From NCBI GenBank assembly GCA_034211175.1, contig JAXHUH010000240.1, positions 1 to 64,000 on the forward strand: a DNA stretch of 64,000 nucleotides. The letters run 5' to 3'. The notes beneath the pieces were generated by a model. The model was not told the DNA's origin, did not search any database, and saw only the letters and a list, made by a program, of their open reading frames with translations. Origin of the DNA: JAXHUH01 sp034211175. Its GTDB lineage: Bacteria; Actinomycetota; Acidimicrobiia; Acidimicrobiales; CAIXPF01. The translations under genes and the position numbers were made by a program. This document shows positions 50,785 through 60,370 of this stretch, piece after piece (positions within the stretch are counted from its first letter, which is position 1; each line of letters begins with the position of its first letter).

Positions 50785-51375
50785 TCAGCGGTCCGTAGGA
50801 GACGACGCACCGCGCAGGAACAGGTCCACCACGGAGACGACGGAGGCCCCGTCGAGGCCGCCGTGGCTCTCGAAGAGGTACCGGAACAGCACCGGTCCGA
50901 TCAGCTGGGCCACGGCCATGTCCGGGTCCAGCTGGTCGCAGAGCTCACCGCGAGAGACGGCAGCGGTGATGATTTCGTCGAGTACCCGGGTGCCGTCGGC
51001 GCGGACCGCCGAACTCAGCTCCGCCAGCTCGGCGTCGTCGCTCGCCTGCTGCCCGATGGCGATCATCACCTTGCCCAGGCCCGTCGTCGTGATCGCCACC
51101 CGGAATGCCTCGAGCTCGGCCACCAGGTCGGCTCGGACGTCGCCGGTGGGGACCGTGTGCAGGAGCTGCACCTCTTCGGTGATGAGATCCCGGAGCAGGT
51201 CGAGGCGCTGGGGCCAGTGCCGGTACAGTGTGGTGCGGGAGTAGCCGCTGCGATCGGCAACCCGCGTCACGGTCACACGTTGCCACCCCTCCTCCACGAG
51301 GACGGTGCGTGCTGCGGCCAGGACGTTGCGGCGAGTGCGGACCACACGAGGGTCGAGCTCCGTGCTGGCAGGCAT
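50785..51375 (-). CDS. TetR-family regulator
   Basis: 196 aa, ATG 51375. Helix-turn-helix RRNVLAAARTVLVEEGWQRVTVTRVADRSGYSRTTLYRHWPQRLDLL, followed by a TetR_C-like ligand domain. It is divergent from an MFS exporter with a palindrome over the -35, so it likely represses that gene. It is also convergent with the monooxygenase gene. Confidence 0.9.
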   Translation of the reverse strand: MPASTELDPRVVRTRRNVLAAARTVLVEEGWQRVTVTRVADRSGYSRTTLYRHWPQRLDLLRDLITEEVQLLHTVPTGDVRADLVAELEAFRVAITTTGLGKVMIAIGQQASDDAELAELSSAVRADGTRVLDEIITAAVSRGELCDQLDPDMAVAQLIGPVLFRYLFESHGGLDGASVVSVVDLFLRGASSPTDR

Positions 51376-51416
51376 CGAGCAACGACCTTACCGGGGGACG
51401 ACGGAACAGGGCGCGT

Positions 51417-51446
51417 TGTCCAGTTCTGAACACCGCGTCCTAGAGT
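51417..51446 (+). promoter_or_regulatory. Candidate operator and promoter of the MFS exporter
   Basis: TGTCCAGTTCTGAACA at 51417-51432 is a 16-bp imperfect palindrome (12 of 16). TAGAGT at 51441-51446 is a fair -10, about 34 bases before the MFS start. The palindrome covers the -35 position. Confidence 0.5.
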
Positions 51447-51479
51447 CGGTGGTCCCGGTCCCCCGACGAGAGAGATGCC

Positions 51480-53099
51480 ATGTCCATCCATTCCCTGCGC
51501 GGCGCGCCCGACATCGAGCTGGACGTGCCATCGGCTCACCAAGACGACGAGATCGTGGGGAGCGCTGGTCGTCGCCGCCTCGTGCTGGCGGCCATGTGCG
51601 TGGCCCTCGTGGCCGTCGTCTCCTCGGTGTCCGGCCTCAACGTCGCGCAGCAGGCGCTGGCCGAGGGCCTCGGCGCCACGCAGAGCGAGCTGCTGTGGAT
51701 CATCAACGGCTACACCGTCGCCCTGGCTGCGCTGCTCATGCCCGTCGGCGCGGTGGGCGACCGCTGGGGACGCAAGCCGATCCTGCTGACGGGGCTCGTC
51801 CTGTTCGCGGTGTCGAACCTCGCCGCAGCGTTCGCCACGAGCGCGACCATCCTGATCGGCCTCCGGGTCGTCGCCGGCCTCGCCGCCGCCATGATCATGC
51901 CGGTCACGCTGTCGGTCATCACGACCAGCTTCCCCCGGGACCAGCAGGCCAAGGCCATCGGGACCTGGGCCGGGTTCGCCGGCGCCGGCGGCATCATCGG
52001 CCTGTTCGTGTCTGCCGCGTTGATCGACAACGTGACCTGGCCGTGGGTCTTCGCGCTGCCGGTGGCCCTCGCCGTGGTGTCGTTCGTGGCGACCGCAGCG
52101 TTCGTCCCGAACTCCGTCGAGCACGCCGAGGCGGGCTTCGACGTGCGCGGATCCCTGCTGGCCGTCGCCGCGGTCGGTGGTCTCGTCCTCGCCCTGCACG
52201 AAGGCCCCGAGCAGGGGTGGACGGCGGCGATCACGATCGTCGCCTTCGCCGTCGGTGTGGCCTCGACCGTGGCGTTCGTGATCGTCGAGAGGCGCACGCC
52301 CCACCCCCTGCTCGACGTGCGCGTCTTCGCCATCCGCGGCTTGGCCTCCGGCTCGCTCAACCTCTTCGTGGTCTTCGCCGTGATGTTCTCGCTGTTCCTC
52401 GTGCTGGTGCAGTACCTCCAAGCGGTCCTGGGGTACTCGGCCCTGGCCGCCGCAGCGGCGCTGCTGCCGATGGCGGTCATGATGTTGCCCTTGTCCACGG
52501 TGGCACCGAGCGTCGCCGAGCGCGTGGGCTTCCGTCGGACACTGGTGATGGGGACGTTGACGATCGCCGTCGGTCTCGTCGTGCTCGCGTCGATGGCCGA
52601 CATCGACGGCGGCTTCGTCAGCGTGCTGCCGGCGACCCTGATCCTCGGTGCCGGCATCGGGCTGACCATGAGCCCGTCCACCGCCGCTATCACCTCGTCG
52701 CTCCCCGACGAGAAACAGGGGGTGGCGGCCTCGCTCAACGACACGGTGCGCGAGCTGGGTGCTGCGGTGGGCATCGCGCTCGTCGGCTCCGTGCTGAACG
52801 CGTCCTACCGGACCAACGTGGCGGCGGCCGCGGTGGGCCTGCCCGGGGAGGCCGCCGAGGCGGTCGAGGAGGGCATCGGTGGCGCGCTCGTGGTCGCCGG
52901 TCAGCTCGGACCGGATGGGGTCGCGCTGGTCGACGCAGCCCGGGGAGCGTTCGTCGACGGCATGGCTCCGGCGCTCCTGCTCGGCGCGGGCGCCTGCGTC
53001 CTCGCCGCTGCGTTCACCGCCATCCGGGGTCCCAAGACGGCGGCAGAGGCCGAGCCACGGCTCCACCCCGATCTCGAGGCGCAGCCGGACGCGGCGTAG
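51480..53099 (+). CDS. MFS transporter, DHA2 (14-helix) drug exporter family
   Basis: 539 aa, ATG 51480. Motifs of the QacA/EmrB group: WIINGYTVALAALLMPVGAVGDRWGRKPILLTGL (motif A region), GLRVVAGLAAAMIMPVTLSVITTSFP (motif C-like with GxxxGP variants), then many helices to ~residue 500. Probably exports hydrophobic or cationic compounds with proton exchange. The divergent TetR gene is its likely regulator. Confidence 0.93.
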   Translation: MSIHSLRGAPDIELDVPSAHQDDEIVGSAGRRRLVLAAMCVALVAVVSSVSGLNVAQQALAEGLGATQSELLWIINGYTVALAALLMPVGAVGDRWGRKPILLTGLVLFAVSNLAAAFATSATILIGLRVVAGLAAAMIMPVTLSVITTSFPRDQQAKAIGTWAGFAGAGGIIGLFVSAALIDNVTWPWVFALPVALAVVSFVATAAFVPNSVEHAEAGFDVRGSLLAVAAVGGLVLALHEGPEQGWTAAITIVAFAVGVASTVAFVIVERRTPHPLLDVRVFAIRGLASGSLNLFVVFAVMFSLFLVLVQYLQAVLGYSALAAAAALLPMAVMMLPLSTVAPSVAERVGFRRTLVMGTLTIAVGLVVLASMADIDGGFVSVLPATLILGAGIGLTMSPSTAAITSSLPDEKQGVAASLNDTVRELGAAVGIALVGSVLNASYRTNVAAAAVGLPGEAAEAVEEGIGGALVVAGQLGPDGVALVDAARGAFVDGMAPALLLGAGACVLAAAFTAIRGPKTAAEAEPRLHPDLEAQPDAA

Positions 53100-53219
53100 C
53101 GGTCCCCGGGCGGCGGGCGCTACCGCCGTGGCCCCGTCCACGCGACAGAGGGTCAGCGGTGTCGCACGGGTCCTCCTCGGTGCGCCACCATGGGGGCACA
53201 ACACGAGGAAGGACGATGC

Positions 53220-53984
53220 ATGCTCGTGCAGACAGAGCGCCGGTACCGGGTCGAGGTCGTCACGATCAACCGCCCCGAGGCCCGTAACGCGATCGATTAC
53301 GACACGTCGAAGGCGCTCGCCGATGCCTTCGACGCCGCGGAGGCGGACCCGGAGGTGTGGGCCGTGGTGCTGACCGGCGCCGGGGACAAGGCGTTCTCCG
53401 CCGGGATGGATCTGAAGGCCTTCGCCGGGGGCGGCGGGAACGTGATGGGTGTGAACGGTGGCTTCGCCGGCATCACCCGTCGTGACTTCCCGAAGCCCTT
53501 GATCGCCGCGGTCAACGGCCACGCCCTGGCCGGCGGGTTCGAGATCATGCTCGCCTGCGACCTGGTGGTCGCCGCCGACCACGCGACCTTCGGGATCCCC
53601 GAGGTGCAGCGCGGGTTGGCGGCCGGCGCCGGCGGGCTCGTGCGCCTGCCCAAGCGCGTGGGCCTCGCCGTCGCCCTGGAGATGGCCATGACCGGTGATC
53701 CCGTCGACGCGGCCACCGCGCAGCGGCTCGGGCTCGTCAACCGCGTGGTGCCCGGCGACCAGGTGCTCGACGCCGCCGTCGCCCTCGCCGAGCGGATCTG
53801 CCGCAACGCCCCACTGGCCACGAGGCTGTCGAAGCAGGTGGTGAAGCGCTCCCTCGACGTCACCGAGGACGAGGCCTTCGACCTGCAGGGAGACGTGCTG
53901 GTCGAGGTGTTCACCTCACCCGATGCCAGGGAGGGCCCGAGGGCCTTCGCAGAGAAGCGCGAGCCGAACTGGACCAGCGCATGA
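53220..53984 (+). CDS. Enoyl-CoA hydratase/isomerase family protein
   Basis: 254 aa from ATG 53220, chosen over ATG 53190 for its GAGGAAGGA ribosome site. Crotonase fold: VVTINRPEARNAID, FSAGMDLKAFAGG (oxyanion hole), AAVNGHALAGGFEIMLACDLVVAADHATFGIPEVQRGLAAGAGG. The GIPEVQRGLxxGAGG segment has Glu at one of the two catalytic positions (other is Gly), so hydratase versus isomerase is open. Overlaps the dienelactone hydrolase gene by four bases. Confidence 0.92.
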   Translation: MLVQTERRYRVEVVTINRPEARNAIDYDTSKALADAFDAAEADPEVWAVVLTGAGDKAFSAGMDLKAFAGGGGNVMGVNGGFAGITRRDFPKPLIAAVNGHALAGGFEIMLACDLVVAADHATFGIPEVQRGLAAGAGGLVRLPKRVGLAVALEMAMTGDPVDAATAQRLGLVNRVVPGDQVLDAAVALAERICRNAPLATRLSKQVVKRSLDVTEDEAFDLQGDVLVEVFTSPDAREGPRAFAEKREPNWTSA

Positions 53985-54715
53985 GGGGCGCCGGCACCGA
54001 GGTCCGCATCGAGGCCCCTCGAGGGGAGCTGCCCGCCTACGTGGCCGAGCCCGAGGGCGATACCCCCGCCCCGGCGGTGGTGGTCATCCACGATGCCTTC
54101 GGGATGACCGCAGACCTGCGCAACCAGGTCGATTGGCTGGCCGGCGAGGGCTACCTCGCCGCCGGTCCCGACCTGTTCCACTGGGGTGGGCGGCTGCGCT
54201 GCATCCGCACGGTGATGGGCGAGATCCGCAAGGGTGCCGGACGGTCGTTCGACGAGGTCGAGGCGGTGCGGTCGTGGCTGACCGCCCATCCCCGGTCCAA
54301 CGGCAGGCTCGGCGTCATCGGCTTCTGCATGGGCGGGGGCTTCGCGCTCGTGCTCGCGCCCGGACACGGGTTCGACGCGTCGAGCGTCAACTACGGCACT
54401 GCACCGAAGCGGGCATACACCGCCGACTTCCTCCAGGGCGCGTGTCCGGTCGTGGGCAGCTTCGGTGGCCGGGACCTGATGCTGCGGGGCGCCGCCGACC
54501 GCCTGGAGGTCGCACTGGACGAGCTCGACGTGGACCACGATGTGAAGGAGTACGCCCCGGCTGGCCACTCGTTCCTGAACGACCACGACCCGGGGGATCT
54601 CCCGCTCGCGCTGTCGGTGCTGATGAAGCTGCCCGGCATGGGCTTCCACGAAGCCTCCGCCGCCGACGCCAAGGCGCGGATCGTGGCGTTCTTCGACCGT
54701 CACCTCCGGGCATGA
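53981..54715 (+). CDS. Dienelactone hydrolase family protein
   Basis: 244 aa, ATG 53981. VVVIHDAFGMTADLRNQVDWLA, GFCMGGGFALVLA with the nucleophilic Cys of true DLH-type enzymes, a Gly-Gly-Arg-Asp (FGGRDLML) acid region and AGHSFLND with the His. Acts on lactones or related esters in the cytoplasm. Coupled to the enoyl-CoA hydratase; a SDR follows 28 bases on. Confidence 0.9.
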   Translation: MRGAGTEVRIEAPRGELPAYVAEPEGDTPAPAVVVIHDAFGMTADLRNQVDWLAGEGYLAAGPDLFHWGGRLRCIRTVMGEIRKGAGRSFDEVEAVRSWLTAHPRSNGRLGVIGFCMGGGFALVLAPGHGFDASSVNYGTAPKRAYTADFLQGACPVVGSFGGRDLMLRGAADRLEVALDELDVDHDVKEYAPAGHSFLNDHDPGDLPLALSVLMKLPGMGFHEASAADAKARIVAFFDRHLRA

Positions 54716-54743
54716 TCGGCATCGGAGGGTGCAGGAGCTGACC

Positions 54744-55669
54744 ATGGCATGGAACCGAAAGGACATGGGCGATCTCCGCGGACGAACCGCGGTGGTGACC
54801 GGCGCCAACAGCGGGCTGGGCCTGGAGTCGGCCCGGGCGCTGGCCGCCGCCGGCGCGCGGGTGCTGTTGGCCTGCCGCGACGAGGAGCGGGCCGCAAGCG
54901 CCGCCGCCACGGTGGCCGCCGAGGCCACCGGCGCTGCTCCGGAGGTCGTCCGGCTGGACCTCGCCGACCTCGACAGCGTCGCCGAGGCCGCCGGGGAGAT
55001 CACTGGCCGGGTGGAGCGGCTCGACATCCTGCTCAACAACGCCGGGGTGATGGCGATCCCGCTGCGCCGCACCGCACAGGGCCACGAGGCCCAGCTCGGC
55101 ATCAACCACCTGGGCCACTTCGCGCTGACGGGGCTGCTGCTGCCCGTGCTGTCGGCCGCCGAGCAGCCTCGGGTCGTGACCACGTCGTCGTTCATGCACC
55201 ACATGGGGCGCATGCGTTGGGACGACCTCGACTGGGAGCGCGGCTACCGGAAGTGGGAGGCGTACGGGCAGTCGAAGCTTGCGAACCTGCTGTTCACCTT
55301 CGAGCTCGACCGGCGGGCCCGTGCCGCAGGCAGCCCGCTCGTCGCCGCCGCCGCCCATCCCGGCTACGCCTCGACCTCCCTCCAGCGCCGCGGGCCGGAG
55401 ATGTCCGGTAACAAGGTCATGGCGCTGGCCATGCGGCTCGCCAACCGGGCCGTGGCCCAGCGGCCCGAAGGTGGCGCGCTGCCCCAGCTCTTCGCCGCGG
55501 TGGCGGCCGAGGTGGGGGGCGGCGACTACGTGGGGCCGGGCGGGCTCTTCGGGCTGCGTGGGTCGCCGAGGAGGTCCGGGCCGCCAAGCGGGCCTACCGG
55601 GAGGCCGATGGGCAACGTCTGTGGGAGGTCTCGGAGGAGACGACGGGGGTCACCTACCGCTGGGCGTGA
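54744..55669 (+). pseudogene. Retinol-dehydrogenase-like SDR with 3' frameshift
   Basis: ATG 54744 with AGGAG seven bases upstream (GTG 54729 is an alternative). Complete SDR core: VVTGANSGLGLESARALAAAG, NNAGVMAIPLRRTAQGHEAQLGINHLGHFALT, YGQSKLANLLFTFEL. The frame is normal to GGLFGLRGSP; then the correct C-terminus (EEVRAAKRAYREADGQRLWE, VSEETTGVTY) lies one frame over and stops at 55669. One missing base near 55570 explains it; as written the ORF runs on to 55772. The catalytic domain is intact, so a protein with a wrong tail might still work. Confidence 0.82.
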
Positions 55670-55762
55670 GGCGTCTCCCACCGGTTGGCGGTGGGTGCAC
55701 CCCGGCTCGGTAGGTTCGCCGCTCGTGACCTCGGCTGGCGACTGCGAACGGGTGTGCGAGCC

Positions 55763-57307
55763 GTGCCGGTGACCGACCCCTCGTCAGCCGGGCCCCGGAT
55801 CGTCGGCAGCGGCAGCTGGCGGGAGCGCCTCCTCGTCCCGGAGCTCGTGGCCATCGGTCTGGCCGTGGCGGTGGTGAGCAGCCTGGGTTCGCCGATGGTG
55901 CCCACCGTCGCCGACGACTACGACGTGTCGCTCGGGACGGCGCAGTGGGGCCTCACCGCCGCGCTGCTCGCTGGCGCGGTGGTCACGCCGGTGCTCGGTC
56001 GCCTGGCCGACGGCCGGTACCGGCGCCAGGTGATCGTCGCCGCCCTCGGGACGATCACCGCCGGCGGCGCGGCCGCTGCCCTTCCCTTCGGCTTCGGCGT
56101 GCTCCTGGTCGGCCGGACTCTCCAGGGTGTCGGGCTGGGCCTGATGCCGATGGCCATGGCGGTCGCCCGGGACCACCTCCCTGCCGAGCGGGGGACCCGC
56201 ACCGTGGCCGCCCTGTCGGTGACGACGGCGACCGGCGTGGGGATCGGCTACCCGGTCAGTGGCTTCCTGGTCGACACGGTGGGCTTGCGGGCCACCTTCG
56301 CGGTCTCCGCCGCCGCGACCGGCCTGGTGTTGCTCGGCGCCGTCCTCAGCATCCCGTTCAGCGACCACCGGGTGCAGGAGCCCGTCGACGTTCCCGGTGC
56401 GGCGGCGCTGGCCGTGGGCGTCTCGGCCGTCGTCGTCGCCCTCAGCGAGCTGCCGACCTGGGGCGCCGGCTCCTTGCCCTTCGCCGGCATGCTGGCGTTG
56501 GCCACGGCGGCGATCGGGGTCTTCGTCCGCCGCACCCTGGCCGCCCGCCACCCTCTCGTCGACCTCCGCAGCCTGTCCGTGCCGTCGGTGCGGGTGGCGC
56601 ACACCGTGGCCGTGCTGGCGGGCGTGGGGATGTACTTCCTGTTCTCCCTGGCCATCCGGTACGTGCAGACGCCGGTGAGCACCGGCTACGGGCAGGGTCG
56701 CACCGTGCTCGCCGCCGGGCTGATCCTCACGCCGTTCTCGGTGGCGAGCCTGACGGTCAACCGGCTCACCGGCGTCCTCCGCCGGAGGCTCGACGGCCGC
56801 TGGCTCATGCCCCTCGGCTGCGGCGCCTTCGCCGCTGCCATGGTCGTGTTCGGATCGGCCCGGTCCGAGGTGTGGCAGTTGGTGGTGGTGATGGTCCTGG
56901 CCGGCGTCGGGGTCGGGACCGTGTTCGCGGCGATGCCACAGATGATCGTGGCGGCCGTGCCCGCGGCGGAGACGGGAAGCGCGCTGGGTTTGAACCAGGT
57001 GCTCCGTACCATCGGCTCCTCGGTGGGCTCCGCGGCGAGCGCCGCGGTGCTCGCCGCCAGCACCGAGCCGGGCGCTCGTTTCCCGCTCGACCGCGGCTAC
57101 ACGACCTCGGCGATCATCGGCTTGGCCGTGTGGTTGGTGGCGCTCGCCACGGGATGGCCCCGCTCGTCGCTGCGACTCGGCCCGCCCAGCCCGGAGCTGG
57201 CCCGCTACGAGACCGAGAGCGTCGATGCCGAGGTGGCCGGGGCGGTCATGTACGAGCCGGACACCGATCCGAGCCGTCCGGTGCGCCGGGACGAGCAGGC
57301 TCGGTGA
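55763..57307 (+). CDS. MFS transporter
   Basis: 514 aa from GTG 55763; a TTG at 55685 and a GTG at 55769 are alternatives and no ribosome site decides. Helices are regular: LVAIGLAVAVVSSLGSPMVPTVADDY, WGLTAALLAGAVVTPVLGRLADGRYRRQVIVAAL (motif A), LLVGRTLQGVGLGLMPMAMAVARDHLP, then ~10 more. The 14-helix DHA2-like layout without a large loop. Substrate unknown. It lies between the SDR and the DUF35-thiolase pair, convergent with the latter. Confidence 0.88.
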   Translation: MPVTDPSSAGPRIVGSGSWRERLLVPELVAIGLAVAVVSSLGSPMVPTVADDYDVSLGTAQWGLTAALLAGAVVTPVLGRLADGRYRRQVIVAALGTITAGGAAAALPFGFGVLLVGRTLQGVGLGLMPMAMAVARDHLPAERGTRTVAALSVTTATGVGIGYPVSGFLVDTVGLRATFAVSAAATGLVLLGAVLSIPFSDHRVQEPVDVPGAAALAVGVSAVVVALSELPTWGAGSLPFAGMLALATAAIGVFVRRTLAARHPLVDLRSLSVPSVRVAHTVAVLAGVGMYFLFSLAIRYVQTPVSTGYGQGRTVLAAGLILTPFSVASLTVNRLTGVLRRRLDGRWLMPLGCGAFAAAMVVFGSARSEVWQLVVVMVLAGVGVGTVFAAMPQMIVAAVPAAETGSALGLNQVLRTIGSSVGSAASAAVLAASTEPGARFPLDRGYTTSAIIGLAVWLVALATGWPRSSLRLGPPSPELARYETESVDAEVAGAVMYEPDTDPSRPVRRDEQAR

Positions 57308-57320
57308 CGCACCTCCGCAA

Positions 57321-57728
57321 TCAGTCGGTGGGCGCGAACCGGGGGATGGCGGGGCCCTCGTCGGTCGGGTCCCAGCGCACCGACACCCGCTGGCCCACGC
57401 TGACGGTGGCGGGGTCGCACTCGACGATGTTGGTCAGCACCCGTGGTCCCTCATCGAGCTCCACGTAGGCGAGCACGAAGGGGGACGCCTCGCGCCAGGG
57501 ACCGTCGCCCTTGTGGGTGACGGTGTAGCTGTAGATGGTCCCCTCACCACTGGCGTCGATCCACTGGACGCCTTCGGTGTGGCAGGCCGGGCAGAAGGTC
57601 CGGGGGTACCAGATGACCGTCTGGCACGAGCTGCAGCGGGGCAGCACCAGGCGGTGCTGGGCGGTGGCGTCCCAGAACGGCTTGGTCTCCGGGGTCACCG
57701 GCGGTGCGAAGGTGGGCAGGTCGCTCAT
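57321..57728 (-). CDS. DUF35 zinc-ribbon OB-fold protein
   Basis: 135 aa, ATG 57728 in the stop of the thiolase gene. The zinc ribbon is complete: LPRCSSCQTVIWYPRTFCPAC with two CxxC pairs, followed by the OB-fold (GEGTIYSYTVTHKG, FVLAYVELDEGPRVLTNIVECDP, VSVRWDP). Contrast the degenerate ribbon of the paralogue at 30,725. DUF35 partners give CoA-substrate binding to neighbouring thiolase-like enzymes. Confidence 0.92.
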   Translation of the reverse strand: MSDLPTFAPPVTPETKPFWDATAQHRLVLPRCSSCQTVIWYPRTFCPACHTEGVQWIDASGEGTIYSYTVTHKGDGPWREASPFVLAYVELDEGPRVLTNIVECDPATVSVGQRVSVRWDPTDEGPAIPRFAPTD

Positions 57729-58903
57729 GCGTCCTCCTGTCCGAGGATGAGAGTTGCGCTGCCCATGCGGTTCGCCAGTGAGCCGCCGGTGCCATGCGCC
57801 AGCGCGAGCTGGCAGTCCGGCACCTGGACCTCGCCGTGGGCCTCGCCGCGCAGCTGGCGGACGGCCTCGATGATCTTGGTCATGCCGCCCCGGTTGGCGG
57901 GGTGGTTGTTGCACAGGCCGCCGCCGTCGGTGTTGAACGGCAGCCGACCGTCCGGTGCGCGCAGGCCCTGGTCGGCCACGAACGTGCCGCCCTTGCCCTT
58001 CTCGCAGAACCCGAGGTCCTCGATGGTCTCCAACACGGTGATGGTGAAGGAGTCGTAGATCGATGCGTAGTCGATGTCGGCCGGGGTCACTTCCGCTTCC
58101 TCGAAGGCCCGGGGCCCCGACCACACCGCGCCGGTGTGGGTGAGGTCGATGCGGCCGTTGTCGGTGTGCTTGGGCGACTCACCGTGGCCGAGCACCTTGA
58201 CGCAGCGGCGCTCGAGGTCCCGGGCGATCTCGGGGCTGACCACGACCAGGGCACCCCCGCCGTCGGTGATCACGCAGCAGTCGAGGCGGTGCAGCGGGTC
58301 ACTGACGATGGGGGACTCGACCACCTGCTCGATCGTGACCGGGTCGGGCAGGAACGCGTTCGGGTTGAACTGGGCGTGGTGCGATGCCGCGACCTTGATC
58401 TCGGCCAACTGCTCGCTGGTGGTGCCGAACTCGTACATGTGCCGACGGGCGGCCAGCGCGTAGCCGCCGTGGATGGCCATGCCGTAGGTCATCTCGAAGC
58501 CGGCCTCGGGGGCGCTGGCGAACATCGCTCGGGCGCCGCCCATCATCGACGCCGGATCTGATCGGGGCAGGCCGCCCAACGTCACCAGCGCGACCGAGCA
58601 CTTGCCCGTCGCGATGGCGGCGGCCGCGTGGCCGACGTGGCACAGGTACGACGACCCGCCGGTCTCGGTGGTGTCGATGTGGCGCAGCTTCAGCCCCAGG
58701 TACTCGGCCATGGAGAAGCCACCGAAACCGGGGGCGTCACCGGCGCAGAAGTAGCCGTCGACGTCGTCCATGGACAAGCCGGCGTCGGCGAGGGCGCCGA
58801 CGGCGACGTCAGCGTGCACCTGGGCGACGGTGCGGTCGGGGATGACGCGCAGTGGATGTTCGTAGGCGCCCGCGATGAACGCCTTGCCGCGGATGGTGGT
58901 CAA
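57725..58903 (-). CDS. Thiolase-superfamily protein (Ltp2-like)
   Basis: 392 aa, ATG 58903. KAFIAGAYEHP, TETGGSSYLCHVGHAAAAIATGKC at the nucleophile loop, IYDSFTITVLETIEDLGFCEKG, GLCNNHPANRGGMTKIIEAVRQLRG. The nucleophilic Cys of thiolases is replaced in TGGSS, and the GHPxGATG histidine loop reads NHPANRGG. As with the other DUF35-linked thiolase in the window this points to the aldolase-like or acyl-CoA lyase branch. Coupled to DUF35 by ATGA. Confidence 0.88.
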   Translation of the reverse strand: MTTIRGKAFIAGAYEHPLRVIPDRTVAQVHADVAVGALADAGLSMDDVDGYFCAGDAPGFGGFSMAEYLGLKLRHIDTTETGGSSYLCHVGHAAAAIATGKCSVALVTLGGLPRSDPASMMGGARAMFASAPEAGFEMTYGMAIHGGYALAARRHMYEFGTTSEQLAEIKVAASHHAQFNPNAFLPDPVTIEQVVESPIVSDPLHRLDCCVITDGGGALVVVSPEIARDLERRCVKVLGHGESPKHTDNGRIDLTHTGAVWSGPRAFEEAEVTPADIDYASIYDSFTITVLETIEDLGFCEKGKGGTFVADQGLRAPDGRLPFNTDGGGLCNNHPANRGGMTKIIEAVRQLRGEAHGEVQVPDCQLALAHGTGGSLANRMGSATLILGQEDA

Positions 58904-58960
58904 GGACTCCTCGAATCTGTCGGGGGTGATGGTGTTCGCGTCCGGGGGCCGGGTCCGGCC

Positions 58961-60370
58961 TCAGCCCTTCGAGCGGTGGACGACCTGGGGCTCGCAGAAG
59001 CCGAGCAGCCCCCACGTGCCGTTCTCGACGCCGATGCCGCTCCACTTGGCCCCGCCGAAGGGCTGGTGGGGTGCCAGCGCCAGGTGGGTGTTGACCCACG
59101 CGGTGCCGCACTCGAGCTCTTCGGCGATCTCCGCCGCTCGCTCGACGTCGGTGCCCCACACCGAGCCGGACAGGCCGTAGTGGGTGGCGTTGGCCCGGTC
59201 GATGACCTCGTCGACGTCGCGGTAGGCGATGACGGGCAGCGCCGGGCCGAACTGCTCCTCGTCGACGATGCGGGTGCCGTCGGAGAGGCCGGTGAGGATG
59301 GTGGGCTCGAAGAAGTAGCCGTCGCCCTCGATCGGCTTGCCGCCGGCCGCAGCCACCGCGCCGGAGGACAGGGCGTCGGCGACCAGCTCGCTGACCCGTT
59401 CGAACTGGGGGCGGTTGTTGATCGGGCCCAGCTGCACGTCGGGCTCGGTGCCCGCGCCGACCTTGACGGAACGAGCCCGGTCACCGAGGCCCTCCACGAT
59501 CTGGTCGTGCAACGACTCGGGCACGTACACCCGCTTGATCGCCGAGCACACCTGGCCGTTGTTCTGGAACGCACCCCAGAACAGCTTCTCGACCACGGCG
59601 TCGACGTCGACGTCCTCGAGGACGATGGCCGGGTCGTTGCCGCCCAGCTCCAGGGTGGTGCGCTTGAGGTCGGGGGCGGCGGCGGCCGCGACCTTCTTGC
59701 CGGTGGCCACCGACCCGGTGAAGCTGATCTTGCGGGGGACAGGGTGCGATGTCATCGATGCCCCGAGGGGGTCCTTGCCACTGACCACGTTCAGCACGCC
59801 GGGCGGCAGGACATCGCGCAGGACTTCGCCCACGGCCAGCGTGGCCCGCGGGGTGAACGGCGACGGCTTGAGCACCATCGTGTTCCCGGCAAGCAGGGCA
59901 GGGGCGATCTTCCAGGAGGCGAGCACGAGCGGGAAGTTCCACGGGGTGATGCCGGCGACGACGCCGAGGGGTCGCTGGATGACCTCGACGAACGCGGCGT
60001 CGTCGTCTTGGATCACCTGCCGGGGGATCTCCAGGTCGGCGTAGTACTGGAACCACATGGCGGCGCCGTACACCTCGAAGGTGGCCTCGCCGAGCGGCTT
60101 GCCCTGCTCGAGTGTGAGGATGGGCGCGATGTCGTTGGCGGCCGCCATCAGTGCATCGGCGGACTGGCGGAGGAGGTCGCGCCGCCGGCCCTCGTCCTGG
60201 CGCCAGTCGCGGTAGGCCTTGGCCGCCGAGGCCATGGCTGCGTCGAGCTGCTGCGGCGTGCAGTCCGGCGCCGTCGCCTCCGGAGCGCCGGTCGCCGGGT
60301 TGACGACGTCGAACGTCGCCTCGGTGCTCGCTGCGACGCCGTCGATGGTCATCGTGACTTCTTCGCTCAC
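58961..60370 (-). CDS. Aldehyde dehydrogenase
   Basis: 469 aa, ATG 60370. NAD-dependent ALDH: GITPWNFPLVLASWKIAPALLAGNTMVLKPSPFTP, FTGSVATGKKVA, general-base Glu in LELGGNDP, nucleophile in NNGQVCSAIKRVY, EEQFGPALPVIAY. Normal length and all key residues present. Oxidises an aldehyde to the acid. Divergent from the esterase at 60,543; the shared gap holds a GTCGC-AC-GCGAC palindrome at about 60,424-60,435. Confidence 0.94.
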   Translation of the reverse strand: MSEEVTMTIDGVAASTEATFDVVNPATGAPEATAPDCTPQQLDAAMASAAKAYRDWRQDEGRRRDLLRQSADALMAAANDIAPILTLEQGKPLGEATFEVYGAAMWFQYYADLEIPRQVIQDDDAAFVEVIQRPLGVVAGITPWNFPLVLASWKIAPALLAGNTMVLKPSPFTPRATLAVGEVLRDVLPPGVLNVVSGKDPLGASMTSHPVPRKISFTGSVATGKKVAAAAAPDLKRTTLELGGNDPAIVLEDVDVDAVVEKLFWGAFQNNGQVCSAIKRVYVPESLHDQIVEGLGDRARSVKVGAGTEPDVQLGPINNRPQFERVSELVADALSSGAVAAAGGKPIEGDGYFFEPTILTGLSDGTRIVDEEQFGPALPVIAYRDVDEVIDRANATHYGLSGSVWGTDVERAAEIAEELECGTAWVNTHLALAPHQPFGGAKWSGIGVENGTWGLLGFCEPQVVHRSKG

